From the NCBI RefSeq assembly GCF_016908715.1, contig NZ_JAFBEK010000005.1, positions 62,001 through 126,000 of the forward strand: DNA of 64,000 nucleotides. The letters run 5' to 3'. Within the stretch, counting starts at the first letter, position 1, and every line of letters starts with the position of its first letter. The position numbers were made by a program, and so were the translations under genes. Positions 26,301-35,121 of this stretch are shown here, one piece after another. The notes beneath the pieces were generated by a model that was not told the DNA's origin, ran no database searches, and saw only the letters and a program-made list of their open reading frames with translations. The stretch is from Leuconostoc rapi (GTDB lineage: Bacteria; Bacillota; Bacilli; Lactobacillales; Lactobacillaceae).

Positions 26301-26335
26301 AAAAGCCAATTACCTGATGTGGTAATTGGCTTTTT
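26301..26335. terminator. Terminator of the YhgE-like gene, usable from both sides
   Basis: Stem GCCAATTACC/GGTAATTGGC (26305-26314, 26321-26330), loop of 6, A4 before and T5 after. Confidence 0.9.
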
Positions 26336-26413
26336 CGTTTGATTATTACTTTTGTTACAATGCACATATATATGATAACAATTCTTAAATCCATAAATGA
26401 CACATCATACCAG

Positions 26414-27049
26414 TTAAATGATATGATTTCTCACTGCTAATGCAATCGCTTCGACACCACTGGATACATTCATTTTATCATAAACTACAGTCAAGTAATT
26501 TTTGATAGTTCTTTCAGACAAATGTAACTTGAGGGCGATGTCTTTAATTTTGGAACCCTGGCTAATTGCACTAAGTATTTCAACTTCCGTAGGATTCAAA
26601 TTGAATATATTTTCATTGTTTTGCGTTTCATATAGCTCATCATTTGAAATTATTTCTGTAATTTTATTTTGTAAGATTGTATTTCCTTGGATAGCATTGA
26701 TGACTGTATTAGAAATCACCGCAGTGCTAGCATCCTTTAATAAATATCCTTTAGCACCCAGTGATAACATTTTTTTGATATTTTCACCAGTGTCTACTGT
26801 CGTTAAAACGACAACCGGAATTTCTGGACAATATTGATTCACATAAGTCATAACGCCAAACCCATCAATATTTTCCATTATAATATCCAACAATATTAAA
26901 TCCGGTTTTTTATTTTTTAGCATATTAATCGCTTCTTGACCGTCATTTGCCTCATAAATGACATCAAAATCATCAATACTTTCGAAAATTAACTTTAACC
27001 CTTCCCGAATAATAAAATGATTATCAACTACCATAATCTTTTTAGTCAT
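26414..27049 (-). CDS. NarL/LuxR-family response regulator
   Basis: 211 residues. Receiver domain (1-120): VVDNHFIIREG, phospho-acceptor Asp in LILLDIIMEN (about residue 54), VVVLTTVD and YLLKDAS. The LuxR-type helix-turn-helix (about 150-210) contains LNPTEVEILSAISQGSKIKD and LSERTIKNYL. It overlaps the kinase gene by 8 bp. By analogy with the B. subtilis YdfHI pair beside the MMPL gene ydfJ, it probably controls the MMPL gene next door. Confidence 0.94.
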   Translation of the reverse strand: MTKKIMVVDNHFIIREGLKLIFESIDDFDVIYEANDGQEAINMLKNKKPDLILLDIIMENIDGFGVMTYVNQYCPEIPVVVLTTVDTGENIKKMLSLGAKGYLLKDASTAVISNTVINAIQGNTILQNKITEIISNDELYETQNNENIFNLNPTEVEILSAISQGSKIKDIALKLHLSERTIKNYLTVVYDKMNVSSGVEAIALAVRNHII

Positions 27050-28247
27050 TTTGCCACCTTAATTTTTGTGGGATTTTTACTTGAATTCTAGTCCCTTCAC
27101 TGACATGACTATCAATATAGACCTTTCCTTTCAACTTTTCCACTCTTTCATAAATCGAATTCAAACCAAAATGATTCTTTTTGCTCTCACCTGCACGTAC
27201 ATTAAACCCAACACCATAATCGATGATGTCAATATTAAGAAAATCATCCAGACTAATTTTAACAATAGCAACATCTGTTTTTGAATGTTTAACAACATTA
27301 GTTAATGCTTCTGAAATAATTCTTAATATTTCGTCTAATGTTGCCTGTGGTAATGTCATGTTAGCACTAACTTTTATATTCACACTTAACCCATAATTTT
27401 CATAAAACACTTTTGTTAATTTATCTAGCCTATTATACAAATCCACATCTTTTGTTTTGGTTTGACGCATTTCATAAACTGTTGTTCTGGCATCGACTAA
27501 AGAAGTTCGCGATAAATCAATTGTTTTATCAATTTCTGTCATTACCCGATCAATTTTGCCATTGGCCAATAATGCTTTAATGCCTTCTAATTGCATAGTA
27601 ACACCAGCCAAACCTTGCATCAACGTATCATGCAAATCACGACCGATACGATTTCGTTCATTTTGTTGTGAAATTTCTTTAACTTCAGTATAAGTAATCT
27701 GTAGTTCTTGAAGAATATGTTCTGTTTTAACCATTTGACTGACTTGCTGATGATAAAAGTGCCAAGCATAGAAAAATACAACATTCAAAAATAAAGATGC
27801 TTCTGCAGCCATTAAAGCTAAAAAGAATCCACTATTGATCATTTGAATGACAATAACAATTATTTGTGCTGGTGCTAATAGCAATAGTAAGGTTTTTAAC
27901 CTTATATCAAATAAAGACATGATTTGTATACTAAGTACCGGTAACATACTCAGATACAAAATAATTTCTCCTGGAGAAATCAGCATACCTGCACCAATAA
28001 TAATGATGATTTGGAGTAAAATATAAACTGATTTATTGAAGTTTATAAATTTAATATTGTTAAAATTTACAAGTGCCTGTATAAAGAACACGGTAAAAAA
28101 CATTGCCGAGTTGACATTACTCAATGTACTCTGTTCAGTTCTTAAATAAAAAGATAAAAAATACATCATGAGACTCCAAAAAATCATTGGCCATCTATAA
28201 AGTATTAAAGAATGATTTCGTATTTCTGCTTTAATGTCAGTCTTCAT
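27042..28247 (-). CDS. NarL-type sensor histidine kinase
   Basis: 401 residues. About five or six N-terminal membrane helices (20-170), a short coiled linker, then a HisKA_3 domain with RNRIGRDLHDTLMQGLAGV (phosphorylated His) and a HATPase domain (NVVKHSKT, IDYGVGFNV, GLNSIYERVEKLKG). There is no large extracellular domain, so it may sense membrane stress or a membrane-embedded compound. GAGG lies 8 nt before the ATG. Pairs with the overlapping response regulator. A terminator separates it from the MMPL gene upstream. Confidence 0.93.
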   Translation of the reverse strand: MKTDIKAEIRNHSLILYRWPMIFWSLMMYFLSFYLRTEQSTLSNVNSAMFFTVFFIQALVNFNNIKFINFNKSVYILLQIIIIIGAGMLISPGEIILYLSMLPVLSIQIMSLFDIRLKTLLLLLAPAQIIVIVIQMINSGFFLALMAAEASLFLNVVFFYAWHFYHQQVSQMVKTEHILQELQITYTEVKEISQQNERNRIGRDLHDTLMQGLAGVTMQLEGIKALLANGKIDRVMTEIDKTIDLSRTSLVDARTTVYEMRQTKTKDVDLYNRLDKLTKVFYENYGLSVNIKVSANMTLPQATLDEILRIISEALTNVVKHSKTDVAIVKISLDDFLNIDIIDYGVGFNVRAGESKKNHFGLNSIYERVEKLKGKVYIDSHVSEGTRIQVKIPQKLRWQND

Positions 28248-28265
28248 ATTTATTTCCTCTATGGC

Positions 28266-28306
28266 AAAAAAATCTAAGCTTATTTTATTATAGCTTAGAT
28301 TTTTTT
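28266..28306 (-). terminator. Terminator of the MMPL gene
   Basis: Arms 28266-28280 and 28292-28306 are fully complementary (15 bp, AAAAAAATCTAAGCT half), with A/T tails on both sides. The kinase starts just beyond, so it may be fed by read-through. Confidence 0.88.
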
Positions 28307-28309
28307 CAA

Positions 28310-30421
28310 TTAATCAATTTTAATATTTGGCAATATTTTATCTAACCACTTTGGCAGATACCAACTCGCTTCGCCAAATAGAGATATTGTTGCAGGTACT
28401 AAAATGAGTCTTACAAGTATCGCATCAAACAAAATTCCTGACGTTAATACAAGCCCCATAGATTTAACAATAGCATCACTAGCAAATATAAATCCTGAGA
28501 ACACAACCATCATGATGAGTGCCGCCGCTATAACTGCTGGGCCACTATCTTTCATACCTGCTATCACTGCTTGTTTAGTATTATGTGATTTCATGTATTC
28601 TTCTCGAATGCGACTGACCAAAAATACTTCATAATCCATTGCGAGACCAAACATAATACCAATTACTAGTACGGGTAAAAAGTTAAGTATTGCACCTTTT
28701 GCCGGTATACCAAAGAAATCTATAAAATGGCCATCTTGTGCAATAAATACAATAGTCCCTAAGGTTGCGCCTAATGATAATATAAATCCAGCAACTGCCA
28801 CAACAGGTATTAATAATGATCTGAAGACAACAGTTAGAAGGATGAAGGCAAAGAGCACAATTAGAATAGCAAACTTAGGTAAAGCTTTCATCAAAGCATC
28901 CGACATATCAATATTGATTGCTGTTGCGCCAGTGACAAATATCTCAGGTAGATCATTTTTCTGATGCAAATGACGAATATTTTGGACTAGTTTTTTGGTC
29001 TTTACTGCATTAGAATCTGTACCAGGCTGTATAGTAATCATCTGATAATCTTTATCTTTGCTTGGTGTTGCTCGTGAAACTGATACAACATTACTTAAAT
29101 CATTAATATTTTCGGTAACTTTTTTTATCTCTTGTTGGCTATCAGTTTTAGCTAACACAACAAGTGTTGCCTGACTACCTTGCCCATAACCTTCAGTTAA
29201 TAAATCATAGGCACGTCTTTCAGTCAATTTTTCTGATTTAACTGAATCGTTAGGTAATCCAAGATTAATATGAGCAAAAGGTGTTGCTGCAACAGCCAAA
29301 ATAGCGACTGTTACAACAGTCAAGACAAATTTATGCTTAGTGACTACTTTACCCCAACCACCTTTTACGCGCAACGAACTCAATAGATAGAGAGCGCGGT
29401 TAGGTCGTTTTCCTGTCACACGATCGCCCAACACCACAAGCATAGCTGGAACAAATGTTAATGATGTTAAAATGGCTGTCAATATCGACATGGCGGCCGT
29501 AATTCCCATAACAGATAACATATCGATTCCAAGAACTGTCATGCCTAGTAGTGCCACGATGACCGTAACCCCTGCAAAAATAACTGACGTTCCAGCGGTT
29601 GACATTGCTGTCATCAAGGCCTCTTTTTTATTTTTGTTTTGTAACTCCTGACGATATCGGGAAATCAAGAATAAGGCATAATCAATACCAACAGCCAAAC
29701 CCATCATACCAACCAATGACATTGAAAATGTTGCAACAGAAAGAAAGTTTGTTGAAATCAACACCAACATCATACCTGCAATCAGTCCAAGAATAGCCGA
29801 TACAATTGGAATACCTGCCACAATTAATGATGCGAATGTGATTGCGAGAATGACAAACGCAATTGCTAAACCAACTATTTCTGCTTTTTCGCCATTATCC
29901 ATACCTGAAATTGTCACATCGTGAGATGTTAATTCAGTTTGGATACTCTCAGCACGCGTTATTTTAATTGATTTTTCTAATTCTTTGATAGTTTTAGGAG
30001 AGACAGCCTCTCCTTTTTGTTTATACATTACTCTAGCAGTAGCTGTCATGTTATTTTTACTAAAACTTTGTAACATTTGTGGTACAACAACCATTTTGAC
30101 ATGTTTATTTTTTTTCACATCTTGAAACATATCATTCATGGCTTTTTGATTCTCAGCCGTAGTCAATGCTTCACCATTATTAGAATGCAATACAATTTGT
30201 ATTTGTCCACCATCTTGCTTCGTATTAGGAAATTCTTTTTCCATCAACTTGTTCGCTTTTTCTGATTGCGATCCTTGAATCGACATACCAGCACTATCAA
30301 AGTTAATTCCCATACTTAACGCCGCAACAACAGAAATAATGACTGTTATAATGAACCCAAATATTGTTATTTTTGCATGACCGTCAATCCATGCACCTAA
30401 TTTTGCAAGTAACTTGCCCAT
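28310..30421 (-). CDS. MMPL/RND-family transporter (YdfJ-like)
   Basis: 703 residues. One N-terminal helix, an extracytoplasmic domain (about 45-185), a block of five helices (LVGMMGLAVGIDYALFLISRYRQE), a second extracytoplasmic domain (about 385-515) and a second block (IGIMFGLAMDYEVFLVSRIREEY). The two GxxxDY-FL-S-R-R/I-E repeats are the MMPL proton-relay signature. It is a proton-driven exporter of lipids or amphiphiles. AAGGAG precedes the ATG. The tandem 12-mers upstream and the NarL-type kinase/regulator pair downstream suggest inducible expression. Confidence 0.93.
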   Translation of the reverse strand: MGKLLAKLGAWIDGHAKITIFGFIITVIISVVAALSMGINFDSAGMSIQGSQSEKANKLMEKEFPNTKQDGGQIQIVLHSNNGEALTTAENQKAMNDMFQDVKKNKHVKMVVVPQMLQSFSKNNMTATARVMYKQKGEAVSPKTIKELEKSIKITRAESIQTELTSHDVTISGMDNGEKAEIVGLAIAFVILAITFASLIVAGIPIVSAILGLIAGMMLVLISTNFLSVATFSMSLVGMMGLAVGIDYALFLISRYRQELQNKNKKEALMTAMSTAGTSVIFAGVTVIVALLGMTVLGIDMLSVMGITAAMSILTAILTSLTFVPAMLVVLGDRVTGKRPNRALYLLSSLRVKGGWGKVVTKHKFVLTVVTVAILAVAATPFAHINLGLPNDSVKSEKLTERRAYDLLTEGYGQGSQATLVVLAKTDSQQEIKKVTENINDLSNVVSVSRATPSKDKDYQMITIQPGTDSNAVKTKKLVQNIRHLHQKNDLPEIFVTGATAINIDMSDALMKALPKFAILIVLFAFILLTVVFRSLLIPVVAVAGFILSLGATLGTIVFIAQDGHFIDFFGIPAKGAILNFLPVLVIGIMFGLAMDYEVFLVSRIREEYMKSHNTKQAVIAGMKDSGPAVIAAALIMMVVFSGFIFASDAIVKSMGLVLTSGILFDAILVRLILVPATISLFGEASWYLPKWLDKILPNIKID

Positions 30422-30485
30422 TAATGTTTCTCCTTAAAATTGGTATATGTCTAATATATCAACTTATGTCACAAGAATCATTGTA

Positions 30486-30518
30486 CTATGGGGCAGTGTT
30501 GTTGCCCTATCGGGCAGT
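30486..30518 (-). promoter_or_regulatory. Tandem 12-mer repeats, candidate response-regulator sites
   Basis: On the minus strand ACTGCCCGATAG (30518-30507) and ACTGCCCCATAG (30497-30486), 21 bp apart, so on the same helix face. They lie about 65-97 nt upstream of the MMPL ATG, where no good -35 box is visible, as expected for an activated promoter. Confidence 0.6.
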
Positions 30519-30651
30519 CTTTTTCAAAAAAACATAAGATTTGGTGATGACTTAACTTATTTTTCATACTATGTATGACATCGATACAAGTCGATAAGTG
30601 AATTAAAGGAAACCCCCTCATACATTTTCAAGAACCCGTACGGTTAACAAT

Positions 30652-30879
30652 GTGTCATATAAACAAGGTTACTTCACAATCAATGATGACCTCATTACCT
30701 ACAAAAATCAAGGAACACGTGTGTCAGGTGCAGCGCAAGATGCTGGTGCAGAATTATTAGGCACAAAAAGTTTAAAAACACTTTATATGCAATATAAGAA
30801 TGATCCGAAATTTGAACAAATTAAATCAAGGATACTAAACAAAGCATTTAATAGGAAAGACGTTTACTCAAAGCACTAG
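30652..30879 (+). CDS. Small protein of unknown function, start codon uncertain
   Basis: The frame is open from 30607 to 30879. The only standard start (GTG at 30652) has no Shine-Dalgarno, while AAAGGA at 30605-30610 is followed by no ATG, GTG or TTG at workable distance. The residues before the GTG (HTFSRTRTVNN) look protein-like, hinting that the original start was lost or is non-standard. The product is hydrophilic and basic (DDLITYKNQGTRVSGAAQDAG; tail KDVYSKH). No family recognised. It is followed by a good terminator. Confidence 0.5.
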   Translation: MSYKQGYFTINDDLITYKNQGTRVSGAAQDAGAELLGTKSLKTLYMQYKNDPKFEQIKSRILNKAFNRKDVYSKH

Positions 30880-30917
30880 TAACCTATAACCGCGATTAAT
30901 TTTAATTGCTTGATTCC

Positions 30918-30952
30918 ACAAAAAGACTACCAAATTCAATGGTAGTCTTTTT
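30918..30952 (+). terminator. Terminator after the small plus-strand gene
   Basis: AAAAAGACTACCA pairs with TGGTAGTCTTTTT across a 7-nt loop. Confidence 0.85.
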
Positions 30953-30976
30953 CTAGAATCTTATTTTTAGTACGTA

Positions 30977-31315
30977 CTAAACAATGCCATCTTCTTGGTT
31001 GATTCGTTTAGCAACCAATCGACCTGATTCATCCTCTTGCTGAGTCAATTGGTATAATAACTGCCCCCAGCGAAAAAAGACGAACCCAATACCTGTCATA
31101 ACAACTAATAATAGCACAGATAACGCAATTTTCCCCGTAACAAATAGTGTTGTCGCTGTTACTGTTAATACGAGTAACCATATAGTCCCCATAGTTAAAA
31201 TTAAAAGTATACTCGAAAAAAGTAACCCAAACCACCATCTCAAACTATAGGCTGTCCCACGTGAAACGTAATTATAAAACCAAAACACAAAATCAAATAA
31301 AATCTCTATACCCAT
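30977..31315 (-). CDS. Small membrane protein of unknown function
   Basis: 112 residues with two or three hydrophobic segments (about 8-20, 25-60 and 65-85) and a polar, charged C-terminal tail (LTQQEDESGRLVAKRINQ). GGGGGAG precedes the ATG. It is the last gene after radA on the same strand, 24 bp from it. No family recognised. Confidence 0.7.
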   Translation of the reverse strand: MGIEILFDFVFWFYNYVSRGTAYSLRWWFGLLFSSILLILTMGTIWLLVLTVTATTLFVTGKIALSVLLLVVMTGIGFVFFRWGQLLYQLTQQEDESGRLVAKRINQEDGIV

Positions 31316-31339
31316 TAGTCTCCCCCATTTTTATAACTT

Positions 31340-32707
31340 CTAATCCAAAGCCAATTTCAAAGCTTCACTCAAGGTTGTCACCCCAACCACTTGAATACCT
31401 GCGGGTAATTCGACACCATTTAAATTGTTTTTAGGCACAATGGCACGTTTAAATCCGAGTTTACGCGCTTCCTTCAATCGTCCCTCAATATCAGCAACAC
31501 TTCGTACTTCACCGGTTAATCCTATTTCGCCAACAAAAACATCACTCGGACGTGATTCTTTGTCATGATATGAACTAGCTAACGCGACAGCAATTGCCAA
31601 ATCAATCGCTGGCTCATCTAGTTTAACCCCACCCGCTGCTTTTAAATAGGCATCTTGATTTTGTAACAACAAATTCGCGCGCTTTTCCAGCACCGCCATA
31701 ATCAATGAGACACGATTACGATCTAATCCCGAAGCAGTTCGTTGTGCATTCCCAAACACGGTTGGTGTTACCAAAGCTTGCAACTCCACCAAAATCGGTC
31801 GTGAGCCTTCAAGTGCAACAACAATTGCCGAACCAGTTGCACCAGCCAACCGCTCCTCTAAGAAAATTTCAGAGGGATTCGCTACTTCAATTAAACCACC
31901 ATCGCGCATTTCAAAAATACCCAATTCGTTGGTTGCGCCAAATCGATTCTTCACCGCACGTAAGATACGATATTTATAATTACTATCGCCCTCAAAATAA
32001 AGTACCGTATCAACCATGTGTTCCAATATTTTAGGCCCTGCAATCGCACCATCTTTGGTCACATGTCCGACAATAAAGACAGAAATATTATTTGTTTTGG
32101 CAATTTGTAAAAGATCTGCCGTCACTTCACGAATTTGTGATACTGATCCAATAGCAGATGTGACATCTGGCTCTTGCATCGTTTGCACGGAATCGATTAC
32201 GACAAAATCAGGTTGTAATTCATCAATCTGTTTTTTAATAGCCGTCATATCAGTTTCTGGATACAAGTAAAATTCATCGTTTCCGACACCCAAACGGTCA
32301 GCTCTCAACTTAACTTGTGTGGCTGATTCTTCACCGGTAACATACAAAACACGGCCCTCATGTGCCAATTGTCCCGAAACTTGTAGCAAAAGTGTTGATT
32401 TTCCAATACCAGGATCGCCACCAATTAACACCATGGAGCCCGGAACAACACCGCCACCTAAAACACGATTAAGTTCTTTCAGATTTGTTGCCACGCGTGG
32501 TGTCTCTTCAGAAGTAATCTCGTTAATTTTCTCAACTTTCGCCGTGCGACCATCAAGGCTCACGCGACTTTTACGATCATTAACTTCGGGCGCAATTTTT
32601 TCTTCAATAAATGTACCCCACTCACCACAGTTTGAACAACGCCCAAGATAACGTGCCGACGTGAAACCACAGTTCGAACAAATAAATTGTGTTTTAACTT
32701 TAGCGAT
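31340..32707 (-). CDS. radA: DNA repair protein RadA/Sms with an apparent ATC start
   Basis: 455 residues, the normal RadA length, if translation starts at ATC (32707). Zinc finger [21 protein letters not shown] (split here: C-S-N-C at 12-15, C-S-N-C at 29-32), Walker [12 protein letters not shown], the RadA motif KNRFGATNE, and a Lon-like C-terminal domain. RadA is a branch-migration helicase in recombination. AAAGGAG sits 7 nt before the ATC, exactly where ATG is expected (ATC-GCT-AAA-GTT for M-A-K-V). The first ATG/GTG/TTG in frame (32563) would delete the zinc finger. The ribosome site overlaps the end of the metallophosphatase gene. Confidence 0.9.
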   Translation of the reverse strand: MAKVKTQFICSNCGFTSARYLGRCSNCGEWGTFIEEKIAPEVNDRKSRVSLDGRTAKVEKINEITSEETPRVATNLKELNRVLGGGVVPGSMVLIGGDPGIGKSTLLLQVSGQLAHEGRVLYVTGEESATQVKLRADRLGVGNDEFYLYPETDMTAIKKQIDELQPDFVVIDSVQTMQEPDVTSAIGSVSQIREVTADLLQIAKTNNISVFIVGHVTKDGAIAGPKILEHMVDTVLYFEGDSNYKYRILRAVKNRFGATNELGIFEMRDGGLIEVANPSEIFLEERLAGATGSAIVVALEGSRPILVELQALVTPTVFGNAQRTASGLDRNRVSLIMAVLEKRANLLLQNQDAYLKAAGGVKLDEPAIDLAIAVALASSYHDKESRPSDVFVGEIGLTGEVRSVADIEGRLKEARKLGFKRAIVPKNNLNGVELPAGIQVVGVTTLSEALKLALD

Positions 32708-32709
32708 AA

Positions 32710-33570
32710 TTATTCTCCTTTAAGTTGTTGATAAAATGCTTTAGCTTGGGCCTGATATTCAGGAAAACGCTTATCCGCTGCCAAACTATCAGCGTCACGT
32801 GTGAATTGGCCCGTTTCTAACATACGAACATATGCCTCGTAAAATGGCCAATCAACTTGTCGGGCAAGTGCAATTTCTTGGGCTGTATCATAATTAACGC
32901 GACGAAAATCAGCACTCGCCACGCCAATATCATCATCTAATGTTAGTAATAAATACTGCGCCACCATCCCCATTTTGGTAAGTTGGTAGGATTGACCTAC
33001 TGTACCAGTATTCAAGATCCGATGCATGCGGTACGGTTCATATGTAATATTGTCCGAACGCATAATTTGTGCATGAATATGCGCGTAAATCGCCATATCA
33101 GCGTCAATATCATGGAATACATTGTTAAAATTAGTTTGTGGCGCGTCCGGTGATAAATCACTACCATAATTTTTATTAGGCTGATTGTGCATGAGTTCAA
33201 TCGTGAGACCGGCCCGTTGCACTTGGCACTTCATCGGCAACTGTCTAATTGCCGCAATTTCTTCATTAGTAAAGTTACTATAATCGTGGGCCATCCAATC
33301 AAGAAAAGCAATATCCGACGCATCATTAAAGTTTACATCCGCACCTGTTTCAACTTCGAAATATGAAGATTCCCAGTTACCTTGCAAAAAAATGGTCGTA
33401 TTTTCCTGCTTAAGCAGACGATAACTCGCCACCGTACCAGGACCATAGGTTGCAATATCACCCAACGACCAAAATTCTGTTACACCATTTGCTTTGGCAT
33501 CAGCAATAACGGATTTTAATGCCGTCAAATTGCCGTGTACATCTGCTAAAACCCCAATTTTTTGTTGCAT
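32710..33570 (-). CDS. Metallophosphoesterase (YfcE/MJ0936-like)
   Basis: 286 residues of the calcineurin-like fold: [32 protein letters not shown], then MHNQPNKN and YAHIHAQIM, supplying the metal-binding Asp, His and Asn residues. Such enzymes hydrolyse phosphodiesters or phosphomonoesters; the physiological substrate is unknown. GGAGAG lies 11 nt before the ATG. Probably one operon dut-nudix-metallophosphatase-radA, with 4-bp gaps or overlaps. Confidence 0.88.
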   Translation of the reverse strand: MQQKIGVLADVHGNLTALKSVIADAKANGVTEFWSLGDIATYGPGTVASYRLLKQENTTIFLQGNWESSYFEVETGADVNFNDASDIAFLDWMAHDYSNFTNEEIAAIRQLPMKCQVQRAGLTIELMHNQPNKNYGSDLSPDAPQTNFNNVFHDIDADMAIYAHIHAQIMRSDNITYEPYRMHRILNTGTVGQSYQLTKMGMVAQYLLLTLDDDIGVASADFRRVNYDTAQEIALARQVDWPFYEAYVRMLETGQFTRDADSLAADKRFPEYQAQAKAFYQQLKGE

Positions 33571-33574
33571 GTTA

Positions 33575-34048
33575 TCAATTACTCTCCAAATCTCGATTCA
33601 TGAGGTGGACTGGTGTCACTGGTAAACTGCGCATGAACGGCTGTAGAACCACTGGCTTAAAATCTGATAAATCAGTCACATCTCGCCATGACACTTCTTG
33701 TTCCCAACCATCTTTAGCAAATAATGTCACTTGATCAATTTGTTCAACAAGCCAAGTGAAATTAACTTCATTTGTATGCTTGCCGTCCCATTCAAATAAA
33801 TTTTCTGTCACAGCAATCAAACGCTTGGCTTTGACACGAATCCCCATCTCCTCAACAAATTCGCGTTCAATCGCAGTTTGACTGGTCTCATCGAATTTGA
33901 TTTTGCCACCTGGAAGTGCCGAAAATTTGTTGTCCTTACTCACATTCACCGCCATTTGATGTTTGTCATTGAACAAAACACCTGTCACGCGTAATTTAAA
34001 ATCATGTTGATTTCCTCGCCAAACAATGTCTGTTTCCTCATCAGCCAT
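33575..34048 (-). CDS. Nudix hydrolase
   Basis: 157 residues. The Nudix box runs from GGKIKFDETSQTAIEREF to VEEMGI with all consensus positions present. Sequence before and after (VTGVLFNDKHQMAVN, EVNFTWLVEQ) suits a nucleotide-pool or NADH-type hydrolase. The ATG overlaps the dut stop codon (ATTAATG), indicating translational coupling with the dUTPase: a nucleotide sanitation pair. The exact substrate is unknown. Confidence 0.88.
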   Translation of the reverse strand: MADEETDIVWRGNQHDFKLRVTGVLFNDKHQMAVNVSKDNKFSALPGGKIKFDETSQTAIEREFVEEMGIRVKAKRLIAVTENLFEWDGKHTNEVNFTWLVEQIDQVTLFAKDGWEQEVSWRDVTDLSDFKPVVLQPFMRSLPVTPVHLMNRDLESN

Positions 34049-34587
34049 TAATTTTGACCAGTTGATCCAAAGCCACCATTTCGTTGCGCCTTAGTATCAC
34101 TTTCATCCCCATCAGCCAACAAGTAAGGTAAGAAAATACCTTGACCAATACGCTCACCTTTTTTAATGTGCACATCTTTCATACCAAAATTAATGAACTG
34201 AAAGAAAATCTCGCCTTCATTTGAGGGATTATTGTAATAATCAGCATCAACAATGCCGACAGCATTAGGCATCATTATCCGTTTTTTAATCGGACCACTT
34301 GAACGTGATACAAGTTGCAAATATTCCCCTTCCGCCATATACGCCTTGATACCTGTTGGAATCAATACGGGCTTGAGCATATTTTGCAAGTCAGTATTAT
34401 CACGAACACCCTTTAATTTTCCTAATGATAAAATACTTAATCCTTTAAAAAATGGATTACTTGTGGCACTTGGAATAATCATATCTTCTGAAGCCTCAAA
34501 ATCATATCCCGCTGCTGCTTGTGTACTACGTTTTGGTAAATTAAGACCTGCACTGGCCTTAGTTGAAACAATTTCAAATCCGCGCAT
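34048..34587 (-). CDS. dut: dUTP diphosphatase
   Basis: 179 residues. It hydrolyses dUTP to dUMP, keeping uracil out of DNA. Motifs: AAAGYDFEASED, VSRSSGPIKKRIMMPNAVGIVDADYYNNP (in parts), GERIGQGIF and the C-terminal GGFGSTGQ that closes over the substrate. A middle insertion (about residues 45-65) makes it longer than the 150-residue minimum. No Shine-Dalgarno is adjacent to the ATG; GGAGG at 34634-34638 is 46 nt upstream, with a G-U-rich hairpin in between. Confidence 0.92.
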   Translation of the reverse strand: MRGFEIVSTKASAGLNLPKRSTQAAAGYDFEASEDMIIPSATSNPFFKGLSILSLGKLKGVRDNTDLQNMLKPVLIPTGIKAYMAEGEYLQLVSRSSGPIKKRIMMPNAVGIVDADYYNNPSNEGEIFFQFINFGMKDVHIKKGERIGQGIFLPYLLADGDESDTKAQRNGGFGSTGQN

Positions 34588-34839
34588 ATTATATCAAAGT
34601 ACAACTCAAACAGTCCGTCAAAGCTATACGTTTCCTCCATTTATAGTTAATCTTTCTTTTCTATTATACGGTAAAAACCAGTTGTTTTTAAAAGAGATTT
34701 CATAACGCTTTGAAATTGTATTGATTTGATCAAAATATCATGCTATCAATCGCTAAGCATCACATTATGCGGTACAATGAAAGTATCAATAACTATCATT
34801 GAATAAGTTGTGCTATCGCAACGGAACGGAGAAAAAATT

Positions 34840-35121
34840 ATGGACTTTCAACATGAACCAGGACGTTATTTTTTGCAAGACAATGACAAAACATTAGCCG
34901 AAATCATTTATACTACTATTAATGATGGACAAACATATTCTATTAACGCAACACGTGTTGATCCTTCTCTACGTGGGCAAGGTATTGCTGCCATGCTCCT
35001 TGATACTGTCATCAAAGACGCGCAAGACAATCATATGACAATTAAGGCAGTCTGCCCCTATGTTAAGAAAGCTTTTGCCCAAAATCCCGCTAAATATCAG
35101 GAGATTGAATACAAATCATGA
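34840..35121 (+). CDS. GNAT-like small N-acetyltransferase (YjdJ type)
   Basis: 93 residues from ATG at 34840 (CGGAG upstream). It carries VDPSLRGQGIAAMLLDTVI, the acetyl-CoA loop, and CPYVKKAF typical of the minimal GCN5-related group. The acceptor substrate is unknown. Its stop overlaps the rpiA start (ATGA), so both are co-translated; this pairing is seen in other lactic acid bacteria as far as I recall. Confidence 0.85.
   Translation: MDFQHEPGRYFLQDNDKTLAEIIYTTINDGQTYSINATRVDPSLRGQGIAAMLLDTVIKDAQDNHMTIKAVCPYVKKAFAQNPAKYQEIEYKS

Noticed and set aside
32563-32707. radA starting at GTG 32563
   Set aside because: It would delete the conserved zinc finger encoded in frame upstream, and it has no Shine-Dalgarno.
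34048-34075. Split ribosome site before the Nudix gene
   Set aside because: A 7-pair hairpin with one bulge can be drawn after GGTGG, but it lies in dut coding sequence, and the ATG overlaps the dut stop, which explains translation by coupling. It shows how easily such stems arise by chance.
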